Positions 1-9,924 of a stretch of DNA of 64,000 nucleotides are shown in pieces. The notes beneath the pieces are model-generated. The model did not search any database. It had not been told where the DNA came from and saw only the letters and a list, made by a program, of their open reading frames with translations. Position 1 is the stretch's first letter; each line of letters opens with the position of its first letter. Source of the stretch: Sulfurimonas sp. C5 (lineage in GTDB: Bacteria; Campylobacterota; Campylobacteria; Campylobacterales; Sulfurimonadaceae); contig NZ_JARXNQ010000001.1 in NCBI RefSeq assembly GCF_029872055.1, forward strand, positions 62,001 to 126,000, given 5' to 3'. A program made the position numbers and the translations under genes.

Positions 1-1049
1 TAATAGGTATTGGCGGAAGTACATTAGGTACATATGCCATTTATAAATATCTTAAACATTCAAAAAAATTAGATAAAAAACTTTATTTTTTAGAAACAAC
101 TGATCCAATCGATATTCAATCAAAATTAGAGCAAGTAGAACTAGAAGATACATTGTTTATCGTAATTTCAAAATCTGGAACAACAGTTGAAACAGTATCA
201 ATTTTTAAATATGTACATTCCCTTGTAAAAATTGATCATAATAATTGTGTGGTAGTTACGGAAAATGATTCAAAACTAAGAAAATATGCGGATGCAAATG
301 GGATGAAAAGTTTTGAAATTCCTAAAAATGTTGGTGGAAGATTTTCCGTATTTTCAGCAGTGGGGCTATTACCTTTAGCAATAGTAGGTATTAATATCGA
401 TGATATTTTAAAAGGTGCAAAGCTAGTACATGATTCATTCTTCAGTCAAAGAAGTTTTTATTCACGTTTAATTAATAAAGCAAGATTTTTAGTTGAATAT
501 AAAAATAGTTTTAATGTTAATGTCGTATTTTCTTATTCTTCACGTTTAGAAGGGTTTAACAAATGGTATATCCAGTTATGGGGTGAGTCTTTAGGAAAAG
601 TCGATATTAATTCAACAAGACAGGGATTGACACCAATAGGTATTATAGGACCGATAGATCAGCACTCGTTCTTACAACTTATTATCGAAGGTAAAAGAGA
701 TAAAACTGTTACAGTAATCAAAGTAGAGAATTTTTCTAATGATCTAAAAATACCATCTGTAAATTTAGAAGGTTTAGAAGAATTAAATTATCTGGATGAC
801 TTAGAGTTTTCTTCTTTAATTAATAAACAAGCTGACGCTACAATAGAATCAATAAATGCATTAAACGATATACCATGTGATGTGATTACAATTGACGGTA
901 TGTGCGAAAGTGCTATTGCATCACTAATGTATGAGTATGAACTATTAACATCATTATGTGCTAAATTTATGTATATAAACGCATACGATCAGCCTGGTGT
1001 TGAAAGTGGTAAAAAAATTCTCAAAGAAAAACTTATACAAAAAAAATAA
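1..1049 (+). CDS. pgi: Glucose-6-phosphate isomerase, 5' end cut off by window
   Basis: Interconverts glucose-6-phosphate and fructose-6-phosphate in the cytoplasm. The frame is already open at base 3 and continues to the stop at 1047-1049, so the true start lies before the window. A TTG at 153 is only an internal codon. Visible family motifs are GIGGSTLG near the left edge (SIS fold, sugar-phosphate binding), SKSGTTVET and, near the C-terminus, YDQPGVESGKK, which matches the PGI signature carrying the catalytic region. About 349 residues are visible; the short bacterial PGI type of roughly 400-450 residues is expected. Read as a normal housekeeping gene. Confidence 0.95.
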   Translation, partial: IGIGGSTLGTYAIYKYLKHSKKLDKKLYFLETTDPIDIQSKLEQVELEDTLFIVISKSGTTVETVSIFKYVHSLVKIDHNNCVVVTENDSKLRKYADANGMKSFEIPKNVGGRFSVFSAVGLLPLAIVGINIDDILKGAKLVHDSFFSQRSFYSRLINKARFLVEYKNSFNVNVVFSYSSRLEGFNKWYIQLWGESLGKVDINSTRQGLTPIGIIGPIDQHSFLQLIIEGKRDKTVTVIKVENFSNDLKIPSVNLEGLEELNYLDDLEFSSLINKQADATIESINALNDIPCDVITIDGMCESAIASLMYEYELLTSLCAKFMYINAYDQPGVESGKKILKEKLIQKK

Positions 1050-1087
1050 CAAATTGCAATATTTTTACTGTTAAAGGCAAAAAATAT

Positions 1088-1093
1088 TATAAT
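1088..1093 (+). promoter_or_regulatory. Candidate -10 box for the comEA-like gene
   Basis: TATAAT lies 29 bases before the ATG at 1122, in the short gap after pgi. An all-A/T inverted repeat (1058-1066 with 1080-1088) just upstream might end pgi transcripts. No clear -35 box is visible, which is usual for Campylobacterota promoters. Confidence 0.4.
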
Positions 1094-1121
1094 AAACCAG
1101 ATTTTAACAAAAAGGAATAAA

Positions 1122-1370
1122 ATGAAAGTTTTATTAGGTCTGGTTTTAGGATTTAGTTTTTTGTTTTCTGCAGTTGATATAAACAATGCAAATCAAAAAG
1201 AGCTTATGAGCATCAAAGGAATTGGTGTGACAAAAGCGAAAGCAATTATTACTTATAGAGAAACTCATTGTTTCCAGAATGTTAATGAATTGCAAAAAGT
1301 AAAAGGTATAGGAAAAAAGTTTTTACAACAACATAAAAGTGAACTAAGTGCTGGAAGTTGTAAAAACTAA
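1122..1370 (+). CDS. ComEA-like helix-hairpin-helix protein
   Basis: An 82-residue protein with an N-terminal signal peptide (about residues 1-17) and then a double helix-hairpin-helix domain. The first unit begins at VDINNANQKELMSIKGIG and the second contains LQKVKGIGKKF. The family binds DNA without sequence specificity; in ComEA it holds incoming DNA in the periplasm during natural transformation. The minimal size (signal plus HhH only) is typical of short ComEA proteins in Campylobacterota and Gammaproteobacteria. An AAGGA ribosome site precedes the ATG. The periplasmic DNA-uptake role is inferred from the family; no other competence gene is nearby. Confidence 0.85.
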   Translation: MKVLLGLVLGFSFLFSAVDINNANQKELMSIKGIGVTKAKAIITYRETHCFQNVNELQKVKGIGKKFLQQHKSELSAGSCKN

Positions 1371-1377
1371 GAAAATG

Positions 1378-1396
1378 TCCAGAGTTTATCTCTGGA
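1378..1396 (+). terminator. Hairpin terminator between convergent genes
   Basis: A 7-bp stem (TCCAGAG/CTCTGGA) with loop TTTAT, followed by TTTATTTAATAA on the plus strand. It sits directly after the comEA-like stop and against the stop of the convergent minus-strand gene, so it probably ends transcription from the left. Confidence 0.65.
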
Positions 1397-1397
1397 T

Positions 1398-2573
1398 TTA
1401 TTTAATAATATGTCCTACAAATTTAGACATGTTATCTAAGATTTCACCGCCTTTTCTAAAGCTGAGACCGCATGCTTCATAAGCAAAAAATACTCCTGCC
1501 TGATATTTATCCCCATTATTATCTTTTGCAAATTCTATATACTCTTGATATACCTTTTTATAATTGCCGTAAGGGCCTTCTGTTTGAGAAATAACTTCGG
1601 TATTACCATCTAAAACTTTAGTATTTGCCCCTTCACGTCCAAAAACTGGTTTTTCGACCTGTTTAACTTTAAGTGGTTCAAAAGAAGTTTGAAGTAAATA
1701 CGATGAATCAGGAAAGAGATCACATAAAATTTTTAGCATCCCTTTTGATTGGAATAAAAGAGTGTATGCTGGATTTAAGATAATTGCTTCTTGATTGAGC
1801 ATAATAGATGTAAGCGTAGTTGCAAGTTCAGGTTCATCTATTGCTATATCTTCCCAAGGGAATAGTTTAAACCAATACTCATATTTATTTTCATGAGCAT
1901 CATAGATACCATTTTCATCAAACTTGACATTTTGTAAAAATTCAAACGATGTTGCAAAACCTGCATCAGTTGCCATTTGTTGTAACAACTTCGTTGTTGC
2001 TTCCTCTTCATCATTTCCTTCTACCGATGAAAATAATATTTTCCATCCATCATAAAACTCATCGAATTTTTCTGTCTCTTCAAAAAGGGTAATGAGTCTT
2101 TTAAAATTATTGGAGATAGCTTCATATACATGGTTAAACTGCTGTTCTTCATCCAAACTATTGTGTTTTAAAATTGCCCATTGAAGCAGGGCAGTTTCAA
2201 ATAGAGCAGTTGGTGTATCTGCATTAAACTCTATCAGTTTTATAGGTTTACCATCGATACCGCCTGCAAGATCAAACCTACCGTAAATATGCCAGTGAAC
2301 ATCATTTTCCCAAGACTTTTTGATAACATCAACTAGATTAAATGGAATGCCAAGTTCAAAAAATAGATCATTTTCAATAACATATTCAGCAGCTTCAACA
2401 TACATATCATAAAGCTCATTAACCGCATTATAATATGCCTCTGCTTCAGTAGCCGAAACTACTACAAGAGCATTACTGACATATTTACTACCGTCATGAT
2501 CCGTATGCCAAGAAAAACCAAGTTCTTCTAATTTATCATTACTCAGAGGAGTAACATTTTGGAGTTGAACCAC
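1398..2573 (-). CDS. Glutathionylspermidine synthase-like ATP-grasp protein (YgiC/YjfC type)
   Basis: A 391-residue member of the glutathionylspermidine synthase C-terminal (ATP-grasp) family, like E. coli YgiC and YjfC. It has the family features GRFDLAGGIDGKPIKLIEFNADTP spread over residues about 97-120 and a C-terminal PVFGREGAN loop that would bind the nucleotide. It lacks the amidase half of bifunctional Gss. The in vivo substrate of these stand-alone ligases is not settled. It starts 2 bases after the UPF0323 lipoprotein gene ends, so the two are co-transcribed, as ygiB-ygiC are in E. coli. The family call is firm, the reaction is not. Confidence 0.85.
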   Translation of the reverse strand: MVQLQNVTPLSNDKLEELGFSWHTDHDGSKYVSNALVVVSATEAEAYYNAVNELYDMYVEAAEYVIENDLFFELGIPFNLVDVIKKSWENDVHWHIYGRFDLAGGIDGKPIKLIEFNADTPTALFETALLQWAILKHNSLDEEQQFNHVYEAISNNFKRLITLFEETEKFDEFYDGWKILFSSVEGNDEEEATTKLLQQMATDAGFATSFEFLQNVKFDENGIYDAHENKYEYWFKLFPWEDIAIDEPELATTLTSIMLNQEAIILNPAYTLLFQSKGMLKILCDLFPDSSYLLQTSFEPLKVKQVEKPVFGREGANTKVLDGNTEVISQTEGPYGNYKKVYQEYIEFAKDNNGDKYQAGVFFAYEACGLSFRKGGEILDNMSKFVGHIIK

Positions 2574-2575
2574 TC

Positions 2576-3169
2576 TTATCCTCCGAAAGAACTGCTGCCA
2601 GTTTTACTAGAATAACTGCCACTGCTTTTATTGTATGTAGAACTGCTTGAAGAACCAAAAAAACTTTTTTTACTACTTGATGTTTTACTAGCTGATGATG
2701 TTGCTGAACGAGAGTATGCACTTCTGTTTGTAGTTGCTGCATTTCTTGCAAAACTTTTGTTATTCATGAGTGCATTTCCAATCATATTTCCAAGCAGACT
2801 TCCTGCAGCTACTGCGAGTATTGTTCCGGCAAGTCCCATACCTGCATCACCCGCACCGTCATGTAGCGTTTCACTTGTACCGTTTTGTACCTTGTCATAT
2901 TCTTGTTGTGCCAGAGCTTTCATCTCATCTTCATTCATAAAACGTTCACTAACATTGCCGTTTGCATCACGTTCACGAATTATTGCACGTGTAGGACCGT
3001 CAGTCGGCATCTCCTCAACTACTACATATTTCCCGTTAGTTTGTTGTTCAATTACTAAAAACTTGTTTTGAGCCTCTTGTTGCTGTGAACAACCGCTTAA
3101 AACACTCATCATAAGTACTCCGGCACTTCCTAGTGCAACACCACTGGCTAAAGATGAAAATTGTTTCAT
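2576..3169 (-). CDS. UPF0323-type lipoprotein
   Basis: A 197-residue predicted lipoprotein. It has a hydrophobic signal ending in lipobox LSGC, then a segment GKYVVVEEMPTDGPTRAIIR that resembles the Campylobacter/Helicobacter UPF0323 lipoproteins. A glycine-rich hydrophobic stretch (GLAGTILAVAAGSLLGNMIG) looks like a glycine-zipper, and the tail is very rich in Ser, Lys and Gly. Function is unknown. It abuts the YgiC-like gene by 2 bases and overlaps the upstream membrane-protein gene by 1 base. The Ser-rich C-terminus also resembles YgiB/DUF1190 proteins, the usual partner of YgiC. Confidence 0.75.
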   Translation of the reverse strand: MKQFSSLASGVALGSAGVLMMSVLSGCSQQQEAQNKFLVIEQQTNGKYVVVEEMPTDGPTRAIIRERDANGNVSERFMNEDEMKALAQQEYDKVQNGTSETLHDGAGDAGMGLAGTILAVAAGSLLGNMIGNALMNNKSFARNAATTNRSAYSRSATSSASKTSSSKKSFFGSSSSSTYNKSSGSYSSKTGSSSFGG

Positions 3170-3615
3170 TAAATTTTTCCTTTTATTTTCTTTTTGTCTA
3201 AGATGATGATTTTTTGTAGTTCCGTATCGTAGAATGTTACTGTTTTTCTTCCATTATAAAGGATATCTCCATGGTAAGAAAATCTGCTTGTTTGCAGGAT
3301 TACATTTTCTTTAGAGAGCATATATGCACCGACACTGTTTCCGATAGGGGCAATTAAAGTGGCAAAGCTCAGTAGAAATAAACTCCCGACAAATACAAGG
3401 GCCAGTTTTATATTTGTATAAAGCGTTACGTAGCCGATTAAAAGAGTAAAAAACAGAAATATCAAGAAGTCTTGATTATCTGCAAAAAGAATATTGTAAT
3501 AAAGATCTATCTCATAATAATCGATGTAATTGAGTTTAATTCCCAGAAAAAGAAAAAAGTCTAATATAAATGTAAAAAACATCCCCGATAACAAAGCTTG
3601 AAAAAATTTACTCAT
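3169..3615 (-). CDS. Small membrane protein, unknown function
   Basis: A 148-residue protein with about three hydrophobic segments near residues 7-27, 50-66 and 71-93, followed by a soluble tail (about 100-148) rich in beta-type residues and ending in a Lys run. No family recognised. Its start overlaps the Sua5-like gene by 4 bases and its stop overlaps the UPF0323 start by 1 base. It is therefore part of the carB-to-YgiC operon and is translationally coupled. An envelope role is likely from the two neighbours. Confidence 0.6.
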   Translation of the reverse strand: MSKFFQALLSGMFFTFILDFFLFLGIKLNYIDYYEIDLYYNILFADNQDFLIFLFFTLLIGYVTLYTNIKLALVFVGSLFLLSFATLIAPIGNSVGAYMLSKENVILQTSRFSYHGDILYNGRKTVTFYDTELQKIIILDKKKIKGKI

Positions 3616-4085
3616 CGTAATCTCTTTATTTTTTTATTGTTGATCTTAAAGAGTTTAGAAGCTGTTTTTTCTTCCAAATCATTGAGATCTTCTATAATTA
3701 TATCAGTTTTTGATTGACAAAATTCTCTGTCAAAATTTTTACCACTTTCATTTGCAGAGGTTGAATAAACCCAGTTTAAATTACGCAATATATTTGAATG
3801 TAAAGGGTAAGCAGCTATACGAAAGGCTTCATTTTTTACAATAAAGGTACTTTTATTAGCTCTGCGAAGAAGCCTTTTTTGAGTTTTTGGAACTCTTTTA
3901 TGTGCATCTTGCAAACTTTTCAGAGAATTGTAAACTTTAATAAATGGTTTACTGTTTGGACGAGTTTTTATATCTGCCAACGCATTGGCATTTTGAGACA
4001 CAAAACCGACAGTAGTATCGGTTTGTGTTAGAATGACTTGTTCGTTTATACTAAAAAGTCTTGTAGTGCTGTTGCTTTTGACCAT
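3612..4085 (-). CDS. Sua5/YciO/YrdC-family protein, short form
   Basis: A 157-residue protein with the YrdC-fold N-terminus: [12 protein letters not shown] followed by [11 protein letters not shown], the family's KxRP-xxKP-type nucleotide/L-threonine binding region. YrdC/Sua5 proteins make threonylcarbamoyl-AMP for the t6A37 tRNA modification. It is shorter than usual (about 190-200 or 330 residues), and the C-terminal half diverges after [11 protein letters not shown]. The ATG lies inside the end of carB (40-base overlap, different frame) and no later ATG fits the domain. Whether this is the functional t6A enzyme or a YciO-type paralogue is unclear. Confidence 0.7.
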   Translation of the reverse strand: MVKSNSTTRLFSINEQVILTQTDTTVGFVSQNANALADIKTRPNSKPFIKVYNSLKSLQDAHKRVPKTQKRLLRRANKSTFIVKNEAFRIAAYPLHSNILRNLNWVYSTSANESGKNFDREFCQSKTDIIIEDLNDLEEKTASKLFKINNKKIKRLR

Positions 4086-7000
4086 GAATCATCTTTCATT
4101 TCGTCAAGTGCCAGAACTGCAGCACGTGCAGCACTTAAAGTTGTAAAGTAAGGGATATTACGTTTTAGAACTTCTTGACGAATTACAACTGCATCTTTTT
4201 TGCTTGTGTTATTATCTGAAGTATTGATTGCCATTGCAATCTCATCGTTTTTCATAGCATCTTCGATGTTAGGACGCCCTTCAGAGATCTTTAGAACCAC
4301 TTCACACTCTACACCAGCTTGTTCAAGAGTTTGTTGTGTACCTTTTGTAGCCACAAGTTTAAATCCATGACGTACTAAGTCTTTTGCTAAAGGAATAGCA
4401 TGCTCTTTATCTGCATCTACAAATGATAAGAAACATGTACCAGCTGTCGGGATATTGTTTCCTGCACTTAATTGAGCTTTTGCAAATGAGATACCGAAGT
4501 TAGAACTGATACCCATAACTTCACCGGTAGATTTCATCTCAGGAGAAAGAACTAAGTCAGCACCGTAAAGTTTATGGAATGGGAATACCGCTTCTTTAAC
4601 AGAGATATGACCTTTAAGTTTTGGACGCATTAAACCGTTAACTTCTTCAACAATATTGTATTTATCGTAGTATGCAAGAGAGTCTCTTAAGTTCTCACCC
4701 ATCATTACACGAGTTGCTACTTTAGCCAGAGGCATACCAGTCGCTTTAGAAACGAAAGGAACTGTACGAGAAGCTCTAGGGTTTACTTCAATTAGGTAAA
4801 TTTCACCTTCATAGATAGCGTATTGAACATTCATAAGACCACATACACCAAGACCAAGTGCGATAGTTTTAGTTTGTGCTTCAACTTTTTCGATCATCTC
4901 TTGAGAAAGGTTTACAGGCGGTAGTGAACATGCTGAATCTCCAGAGTGGATACCGGCTTCTTCAATATGCTGCATAACAGAACCGATATATACTTCATTA
5001 CCGTCAGAGATACAATCAACGTCTAGCTCGATCGCTTGGTCTAAGAACTTGTCAATAAGAACCGGAGCTTCATTTGAAACAGAGATAGCTAAATCCATAT
5101 ACTCATTTAATTCAGCTTCAGAATATACGATTTTCATACCACGACCACCAAGAACGAATGATGGACGAACAAGTACAGGGTAACCTATTTTTTCAGCGAT
5201 AGCAGGAGCTTGCTCTTTAGCACTAGCTAAACCGTTAGCCGGTTGTTTAAGACCGTGTTTGTTTACGAAATCAGAGAATTGTTCTCTATCTTCTGCTAGA
5301 TCAATTACAGCTGAAGGCGTTCCAGAAATTTTAGCACCGATTTTTGTAAGACCGTCTGCCAGTTTAAGTGGAGTTTGTCCACCAAAGTGTACGATAATTC
5401 CATCTGGGTTTTCAGTATCAATTACTTCTCTTACGTGTTCAAAGTCAATCGGTTCGAAATAAAGTACATCTGAAGTATCATAGTCTGTTGAAACAGTCTC
5501 AGGGTTACAGTTGTACATAATAGTTTCAATACCCATCTCTTTTAAAGCAAATGCTGCGTGTACACAACAGTAGTCAAATTCGATACCTTGACCGATTCTG
5601 TTTGGTCCACCACCTAGAATAAGAACTTTTTTCTTATCTGATTCTCTTTTAGAAACAGGAAGTTTTGTGATGTTAGTAGTTGAATAAAGGTATGGAGTCA
5701 GTGCTTCAAACTCTGCTGCACAAGTATCTACTTCATTGTATTCTTGTCTTACGCCAAGTTTTTTTCTTGCTTCAAATACATCGTTTTCAGTAACTTTGTT
5801 ATCAGTATTTTGAGACACTAGTTGTGCAATTCTTTTGTCTGAGAAACCGTCAACTTTAGCGATTCTCATAGCTTCTTCTTCAAAAAGAACTTTATCATCC
5901 ATAGCTTTTTCAGCTGCAATAAGCTCTTCGATTTGGTATAAGAACCAAGGATCGATATTACAAAGCTCAAAGATGTCTTCAACACTTAAACCGCGACGGA
6001 AACCTTCTGCAACATAAAGAATTCTGTCTGCATTTGGACGACGGATTTCGTGTTTAATAAAATCTTCATCAGCATCAATTGGATCAAGACCGCATAGTCC
6101 AGTCTCAAGTGAACAAAGTGCTTTCTGAAGAGATTCTTTAAATGTACGACCGATTGCCATTGCTTCACCAACAGACTTCATTGAAGTTGAAAGTGTACTG
6201 ATAGCTTCAGGGAATTTCTCAAACGTAAAACGAGGTACTTTTGTTACAACGTAGTCAATTACAGGCTCAAATGCTGCTGGAGTTCCCGTAATGTCATTTG
6301 TGATTTCATCAAGTGTAAAACCAACTGCAAGAAGAGTTGCTACTTTTGCGATCGGATAACCCGTTGCTTTAGATGCTAGTGCAGATGAACGAGATACACG
6401 AGGGTTCATCTCAATTACGATCATACGACCAGTTTTAGGATCAATTGAGAACTGAACGTTTGATCCACCAGTGTCAACACCGATTTCTCTTAGAATAGCA
6501 AAAGAAGCATCACGCATTCTTTGATATTCTTTGTCTGTTAGAGTAAGTGCAGGAGCAACAGTAATAGAGTCTCCAGTATGTACACCCATAGGGTCGAAGT
6601 TTTCGATTGAACATACGATGATACAGTTGTCCGCTTTGTCACGGATAACTTCCATCTCATACTCTTTCCAACCGAGCATAGATTCCATAATTTCGATTTC
6701 ATTAATAGGAGAAGCTGAAATTCCTTCTTGAGCAAGTTTCTCAAACTCTTCCATGTTGTATGCTACACCTGAACCACCACCGGCTAGTGTAAATGAAGCT
6801 CTTGAGATAACAGGGAAACCTATCTCTTTAGCAACTTCGATTGCTTCTTCAACACTGTATGCATTTTTACTTTTTGGTAAATCCATACCAATTTTAATCA
6901 TAGCTTCATTGAAAAGGTGTCTGTCTTCACCTTTACTAATAGCTTCAGGGTTTGCACCTAAAAATTCTACCCCTTCTAACATCCCTTTTTCATACATTTT

Positions 7001-7300
7001 CATAGCGACATTAAGTGCTGTTTGTCCACCCATCGTTGGAAGGATTGCATCAACATGCTCATCTTTGATGATTTTTGCAATAATATCTTCTTTGATCGGC
7101 TCAATATATGTTCTATCTGCAAATTCAGGATCTGTCATAATAGTTGCTGGATTAGAGTTGATAAGAACTACACGGTATCCAAGCTCTTTAAGAGTTTTAC
7201 AGGCTTGTGTACCAGAGTAGTCAAACTCACAAGCTTGACCAATAATAATTGGTCCAGAACCTATAAGTAAAATAGTTTTAATGTCGGTGCGTTTTGGCAT
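4046..7300 (-). CDS. carB: Carbamoyl phosphate synthase large subunit
   Basis: Full-length (1084 residues) large subunit making carbamoyl phosphate from ammonia, bicarbonate and 2 ATP for arginine and pyrimidine synthesis. Two ATP-grasp halves are visible: the first starts with [20 protein letters not shown] and the second near residue 557 with [20 protein letters not shown]. Each half has its own EMNPR/EVNPR metal-binding motif. The C-terminal MGS-like allosteric domain begins around residue 940. carA is not in the window. The start is preceded by GAGGG and lies just downstream of a small inverted repeat. It leads the operon through the Sua5-like gene. Confidence 0.97.
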   Translation of the reverse strand: MPKRTDIKTILLIGSGPIIIGQACEFDYSGTQACKTLKELGYRVVLINSNPATIMTDPEFADRTYIEPIKEDIIAKIIKDEHVDAILPTMGGQTALNVAMKMYEKGMLEGVEFLGANPEAISKGEDRHLFNEAMIKIGMDLPKSKNAYSVEEAIEVAKEIGFPVISRASFTLAGGGSGVAYNMEEFEKLAQEGISASPINEIEIMESMLGWKEYEMEVIRDKADNCIIVCSIENFDPMGVHTGDSITVAPALTLTDKEYQRMRDASFAILREIGVDTGGSNVQFSIDPKTGRMIVIEMNPRVSRSSALASKATGYPIAKVATLLAVGFTLDEITNDITGTPAAFEPVIDYVVTKVPRFTFEKFPEAISTLSTSMKSVGEAMAIGRTFKESLQKALCSLETGLCGLDPIDADEDFIKHEIRRPNADRILYVAEGFRRGLSVEDIFELCNIDPWFLYQIEELIAAEKAMDDKVLFEEEAMRIAKVDGFSDKRIAQLVSQNTDNKVTENDVFEARKKLGVRQEYNEVDTCAAEFEALTPYLYSTTNITKLPVSKRESDKKKVLILGGGPNRIGQGIEFDYCCVHAAFALKEMGIETIMYNCNPETVSTDYDTSDVLYFEPIDFEHVREVIDTENPDGIIVHFGGQTPLKLADGLTKIGAKISGTPSAVIDLAEDREQFSDFVNKHGLKQPANGLASAKEQAPAIAEKIGYPVLVRPSFVLGGRGMKIVYSEAELNEYMDLAISVSNEAPVLIDKFLDQAIELDVDCISDGNEVYIGSVMQHIEEAGIHSGDSACSLPPVNLSQEMIEKVEAQTKTIALGLGVCGLMNVQYAIYEGEIYLIEVNPRASRTVPFVSKATGMPLAKVATRVMMGENLRDSLAYYDKYNIVEEVNGLMRPKLKGHISVKEAVFPFHKLYGADLVLSPEMKSTGEVMGISSNFGISFAKAQLSAGNNIPTAGTCFLSFVDADKEHAIPLAKDLVRHGFKLVATKGTQQTLEQAGVECEVVLKISEGRPNIEDAMKNDEIAMAINTSDNNTSKKDAVVIRQEVLKRNIPYFTTLSAARAAVLALDEMKDDSWSKATALQDFLV

Positions 7301-7308
7301 TTTTTACC

Positions 7309-7336
7309 CTCTAAATAGTCTATATAAAATTTAGAG
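7309..7336. repeat. Inverted repeat in the carB leader
   Basis: An 8-bp inverted repeat (CTCTAAAT/ATTTAGAG, 12-base loop) ends 9 bases before the carB ATG. On the minus strand its 3' arm runs into the GAGGG ribosome site. It could terminate readthrough from mreC-mipA or shade the carB ribosome site; the A/T-rich stem is weak. Confidence 0.3.
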
Positions 7337-7371
7337 ATTATAGCCAAAAAGCACTTAATATTTGATGAAGT

Positions 7372-8127
7372 TTAGTACTCGAAGTTATATAAAATTGAAG
7401 CTAATCCTGAATAAATGTAATTATCTTCAACCAATGGAGAGTTTTTTGCACTGTTTGGGAGATAATCGTATCTTAAATTGAAAAGTGCAGAAAAGTTTTT
7501 TGTGAGTGGAAAACCGATGTAAGTTTGTACACCGAACTCAAAACCATCATTTGCTTTATATGCAGGACGATTAAGTGCTAAGTTGACTTCACTATCTTTG
7601 ACTCCGTAGTAGTAGTTCATAAATTTTTTACTCATATAAAGCATTACAACGCTTGGATAGAAATTTACTTTGCCAATAGAATATTTTGTTCCAAGTTCAG
7701 TTTTGTTAAGCCAAGAATCGTGATAACCAAGAAGATCGTGTAGTAACATGTTTTCTATATATGTACCTTTATATTTAGCACTAAAAGCTATACCGCCTTC
7801 AATTGAGCTTTTTCTCTCACTCATACCGCTTAAGATTAGTGAATCACTTCCTTTATAACCTAAAGTTCTTGGTTGTGCAGTAAGTGATAAACCCCAAGAA
7901 AAATCTTCATTTTTCTCCCCTAAAAAGTACATACCTACGCGTGTCCAACGTACATAAAATATTGAATTGTCAAAAAAAACAACAGGTGAAGGTAAAATAA
8001 TGTCAGATGTGTTTTTGTATGGCTGTGACTGAATATAAGGACCAAAACCTAAGCTGACTTCTTGTTTTGAATCTTGAGCTAAAAGTAAAGTTGAGAGTAA
8101 CAATAAGTTGACTAAAAGAAGTCTCAT
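7372..8127 (-). CDS. MipA/OmpV-family outer membrane protein
   Basis: A 251-residue protein with a signal peptide (about 1-17, cleaving after LLAQ) and alternating beta-strand character to the C-terminal aromatic residue (LYNFEY), as in outer-membrane barrels. The motif MNYYYGV is characteristic of MipA, the scaffold reported to link MltA and PBP1B in E. coli; other relatives are OmpV. It overlaps the mreC stop by 4 bases, which ties it to the cell-wall elongation operon. Confidence 0.8.
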   Translation of the reverse strand: MRLLLVNLLLLSTLLLAQDSKQEVSLGFGPYIQSQPYKNTSDIILPSPVVFFDNSIFYVRWTRVGMYFLGEKNEDFSWGLSLTAQPRTLGYKGSDSLILSGMSERKSSIEGGIAFSAKYKGTYIENMLLHDLLGYHDSWLNKTELGTKYSIGKVNFYPSVVMLYMSKKFMNYYYGVKDSEVNLALNRPAYKANDGFEFGVQTYIGFPLTKNFSALFNLRYDYLPNSAKNSPLVEDNYIYSGLASILYNFEY

Positions 8128-8885
8128 TTTACAACCTTAATCATATAAAAATAGTTTGGTTCTGTAGACTGATAATAGGGTTTGATAATTGCATTTTGAT
8201 ACCCTTCAGACTGGCTGATTGAGATCACTTTTCCAACTTTTAAACCTTTAAAAAAGATGTTGTCAAGTCCCGATGTAACTACTTCATCACCTTCATGGAT
8301 GATAAACCAAGCAGGTATGAAATTCACTACAATGTTCTCTTCATTATTTCCATGAGCTATGCCAGGTGCCTTAGAATCACCAATATAGACGGCATATGTA
8401 CTTTTAATGTCACTATTTAAAAGAGCAAGAGGTTTATCATCATATTTAATTACAATACCGGCAACAAGTTCTTTATAAACAAGACCATAAATTTTTGAAC
8501 CGTTATAATCTTTTACATTCAACCATAAACGATTGAGATTCCCTAATTTTTGGTAAGATATGGTACGAACAAGTTCTACTTCTGGATTGATACTCATGTT
8601 TGCATCGTTAGCTTGATATAAATCATCGATTTCAGAAGCAAGCTCCTGCATTACGAGATGGTTGTTCTCATAACGTTGTAACTCTTCTTTGAGTTTGTCT
8701 ATTGTATCGGCTTGAAAAAAGTGTCTGTTATAGCTGTCTGAGATATATTCTGTAGTGTTGTGGTAACCGTCTTTAATAAAGTTTAGCGCACTAATAAACG
8801 GTTTTTGTACTGTTGAGGAGTAATTCAGTGCACCCACAAAGAGTGCAAGAAGTATAAAGAAATATACAATCGAAGATTTATTCAT
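8124..8885 (-). CDS. mreC: Rod shape-determining protein MreC
   Basis: A 253-residue bitopic membrane protein with one N-terminal membrane segment (about residues 6-23), a coiled coil (about 60-95) and a periplasmic beta-rich domain. It bridges cytoplasmic MreB to the peptidoglycan elongation enzymes. The sequence around GDEVVTSGLDNIFFKGLKVG matches the conserved MreC periplasmic core. It overlaps mreB by 8 bases. mreD is not adjacent, as in other Campylobacterota. Confidence 0.93.
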   Translation of the reverse strand: MNKSSIVYFFILLALFVGALNYSSTVQKPFISALNFIKDGYHNTTEYISDSYNRHFFQADTIDKLKEELQRYENNHLVMQELASEIDDLYQANDANMSINPEVELVRTISYQKLGNLNRLWLNVKDYNGSKIYGLVYKELVAGIVIKYDDKPLALLNSDIKSTYAVYIGDSKAPGIAHGNNEENIVVNFIPAWFIIHEGDEVVTSGLDNIFFKGLKVGKVISISQSEGYQNAIIKPYYQSTEPNYFYMIKVVK

Positions 8886-9915
8886 TCTCGAAAAGTTCTT
8901 GTAGTAGGTCTATCTCTTCTAAAGCACGACCAGTTCCGCGAGCAACTGCTAAAAGCGGTTCATCTGCTACGAAAACAGGGATTTTAACGATATCTGAAAG
9001 ATATTTGTCCAGTTGACGGATTAGTGCTCCACCACCAGTTAAGATGATTCCGTGGTTTACGATATCACCTGCAAGATCAGGAGGCATAATCTCTAATACG
9101 TCACGAAGTGCTTCAGCAATCTCTTTAAGAGGTTCTTTCATAGCATCACGTGCATCGTCAGATGTAAGTTCAACTGAGCTTAAAAGTCCTTCTACTTGGT
9201 CACGACCGTTGATGATCATAGAAAGCGGCTCATCTAAAGTAACAGCAGTACCGATAGTGATTTTAATCTCTTCAGCAACTCTTTCACCGATAAGTAAGTT
9301 GTATTTTTTTCTTACGTAGTTGATGATACCTTGATCAATTTTATCACCAGCAGTACGGATAGATTTTGAAAGTACTAAACCACCAAGTGAAACAACACCG
9401 ATTTCAGTAGTACCGCCACCGATATCAACAACTAAGTTACCTTGTGGTTCACGAATGTCTACACCAGCACCGATTGCAGCTGCCATAGGCTCTTCAATCA
9501 GATAAACCTCTCTTGCACCTGCACTCATTGCAGATTCGCGAACAGCTTTTCTCTCAACTTGAGTAAGACCGTAAGGTACACAGATAATGATACGCGGAGA
9601 GATAAGTGAACTTCTCCCGTGTGCTTTTTCAATGAACTTTCTGATCATCTTTTCTGTCATATCGAAGTCTGCGATAACACCGTCTTTCATAGGGCGGATA
9701 GCTTTGATATTTCCTGGAGTTTTCCCAACCATCTCTTTTGCTTCATGTCCAACAGCAAGCACTCTGCTTTGTCCATATTTTTCTGTTTTTACTGCAACAA
9801 CTGAAGGTTCATTAATAATAATTCCTCTCCCTTTTGCGATAACGATCGTATTTGCAGTTCCTAAGTCAATCGAAAGATCGTTTGAAAAAAGCCCAATAAA
9901 TTTATTAAATATCAT
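8878..9915 (-). CDS. mreB: Actin-like rod shape-determining protein MreB
   Basis: A 345-residue bacterial actin that directs lateral wall synthesis. The phosphate-1 motif IDLGTANTIV lies near residue 17, and VVDIGGGTTEIGV (phosphate 2) and the adenosine motif GIILTGGGALI follow. The order clpX-mreB-mreC is conserved in Campylobacter. A 9-base gap separates it from clpX upstream. Confidence 0.97.
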   Translation of the reverse strand: MIFNKFIGLFSNDLSIDLGTANTIVIAKGRGIIINEPSVVAVKTEKYGQSRVLAVGHEAKEMVGKTPGNIKAIRPMKDGVIADFDMTEKMIRKFIEKAHGRSSLISPRIIICVPYGLTQVERKAVRESAMSAGAREVYLIEEPMAAAIGAGVDIREPQGNLVVDIGGGTTEIGVVSLGGLVLSKSIRTAGDKIDQGIINYVRKKYNLLIGERVAEEIKITIGTAVTLDEPLSMIINGRDQVEGLLSSVELTSDDARDAMKEPLKEIAEALRDVLEIMPPDLAGDIVNHGIILTGGGALIRQLDKYLSDIVKIPVFVADEPLLAVARGTGRALEEIDLLQELFENE

Positions 9916-9924
9916 ATCTCACCT

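Noticed and set aside
2631-3071. 146-aa plus-strand reading frame
   Set aside because: Antisense shadow of the UPF0323 lipoprotein gene; it has no ribosome site and its composition mirrors the Ser-rich tail.
6753-7220. 155-aa plus-strand reading frame
   Set aside because: Antisense shadow of the carB ATP-grasp region.
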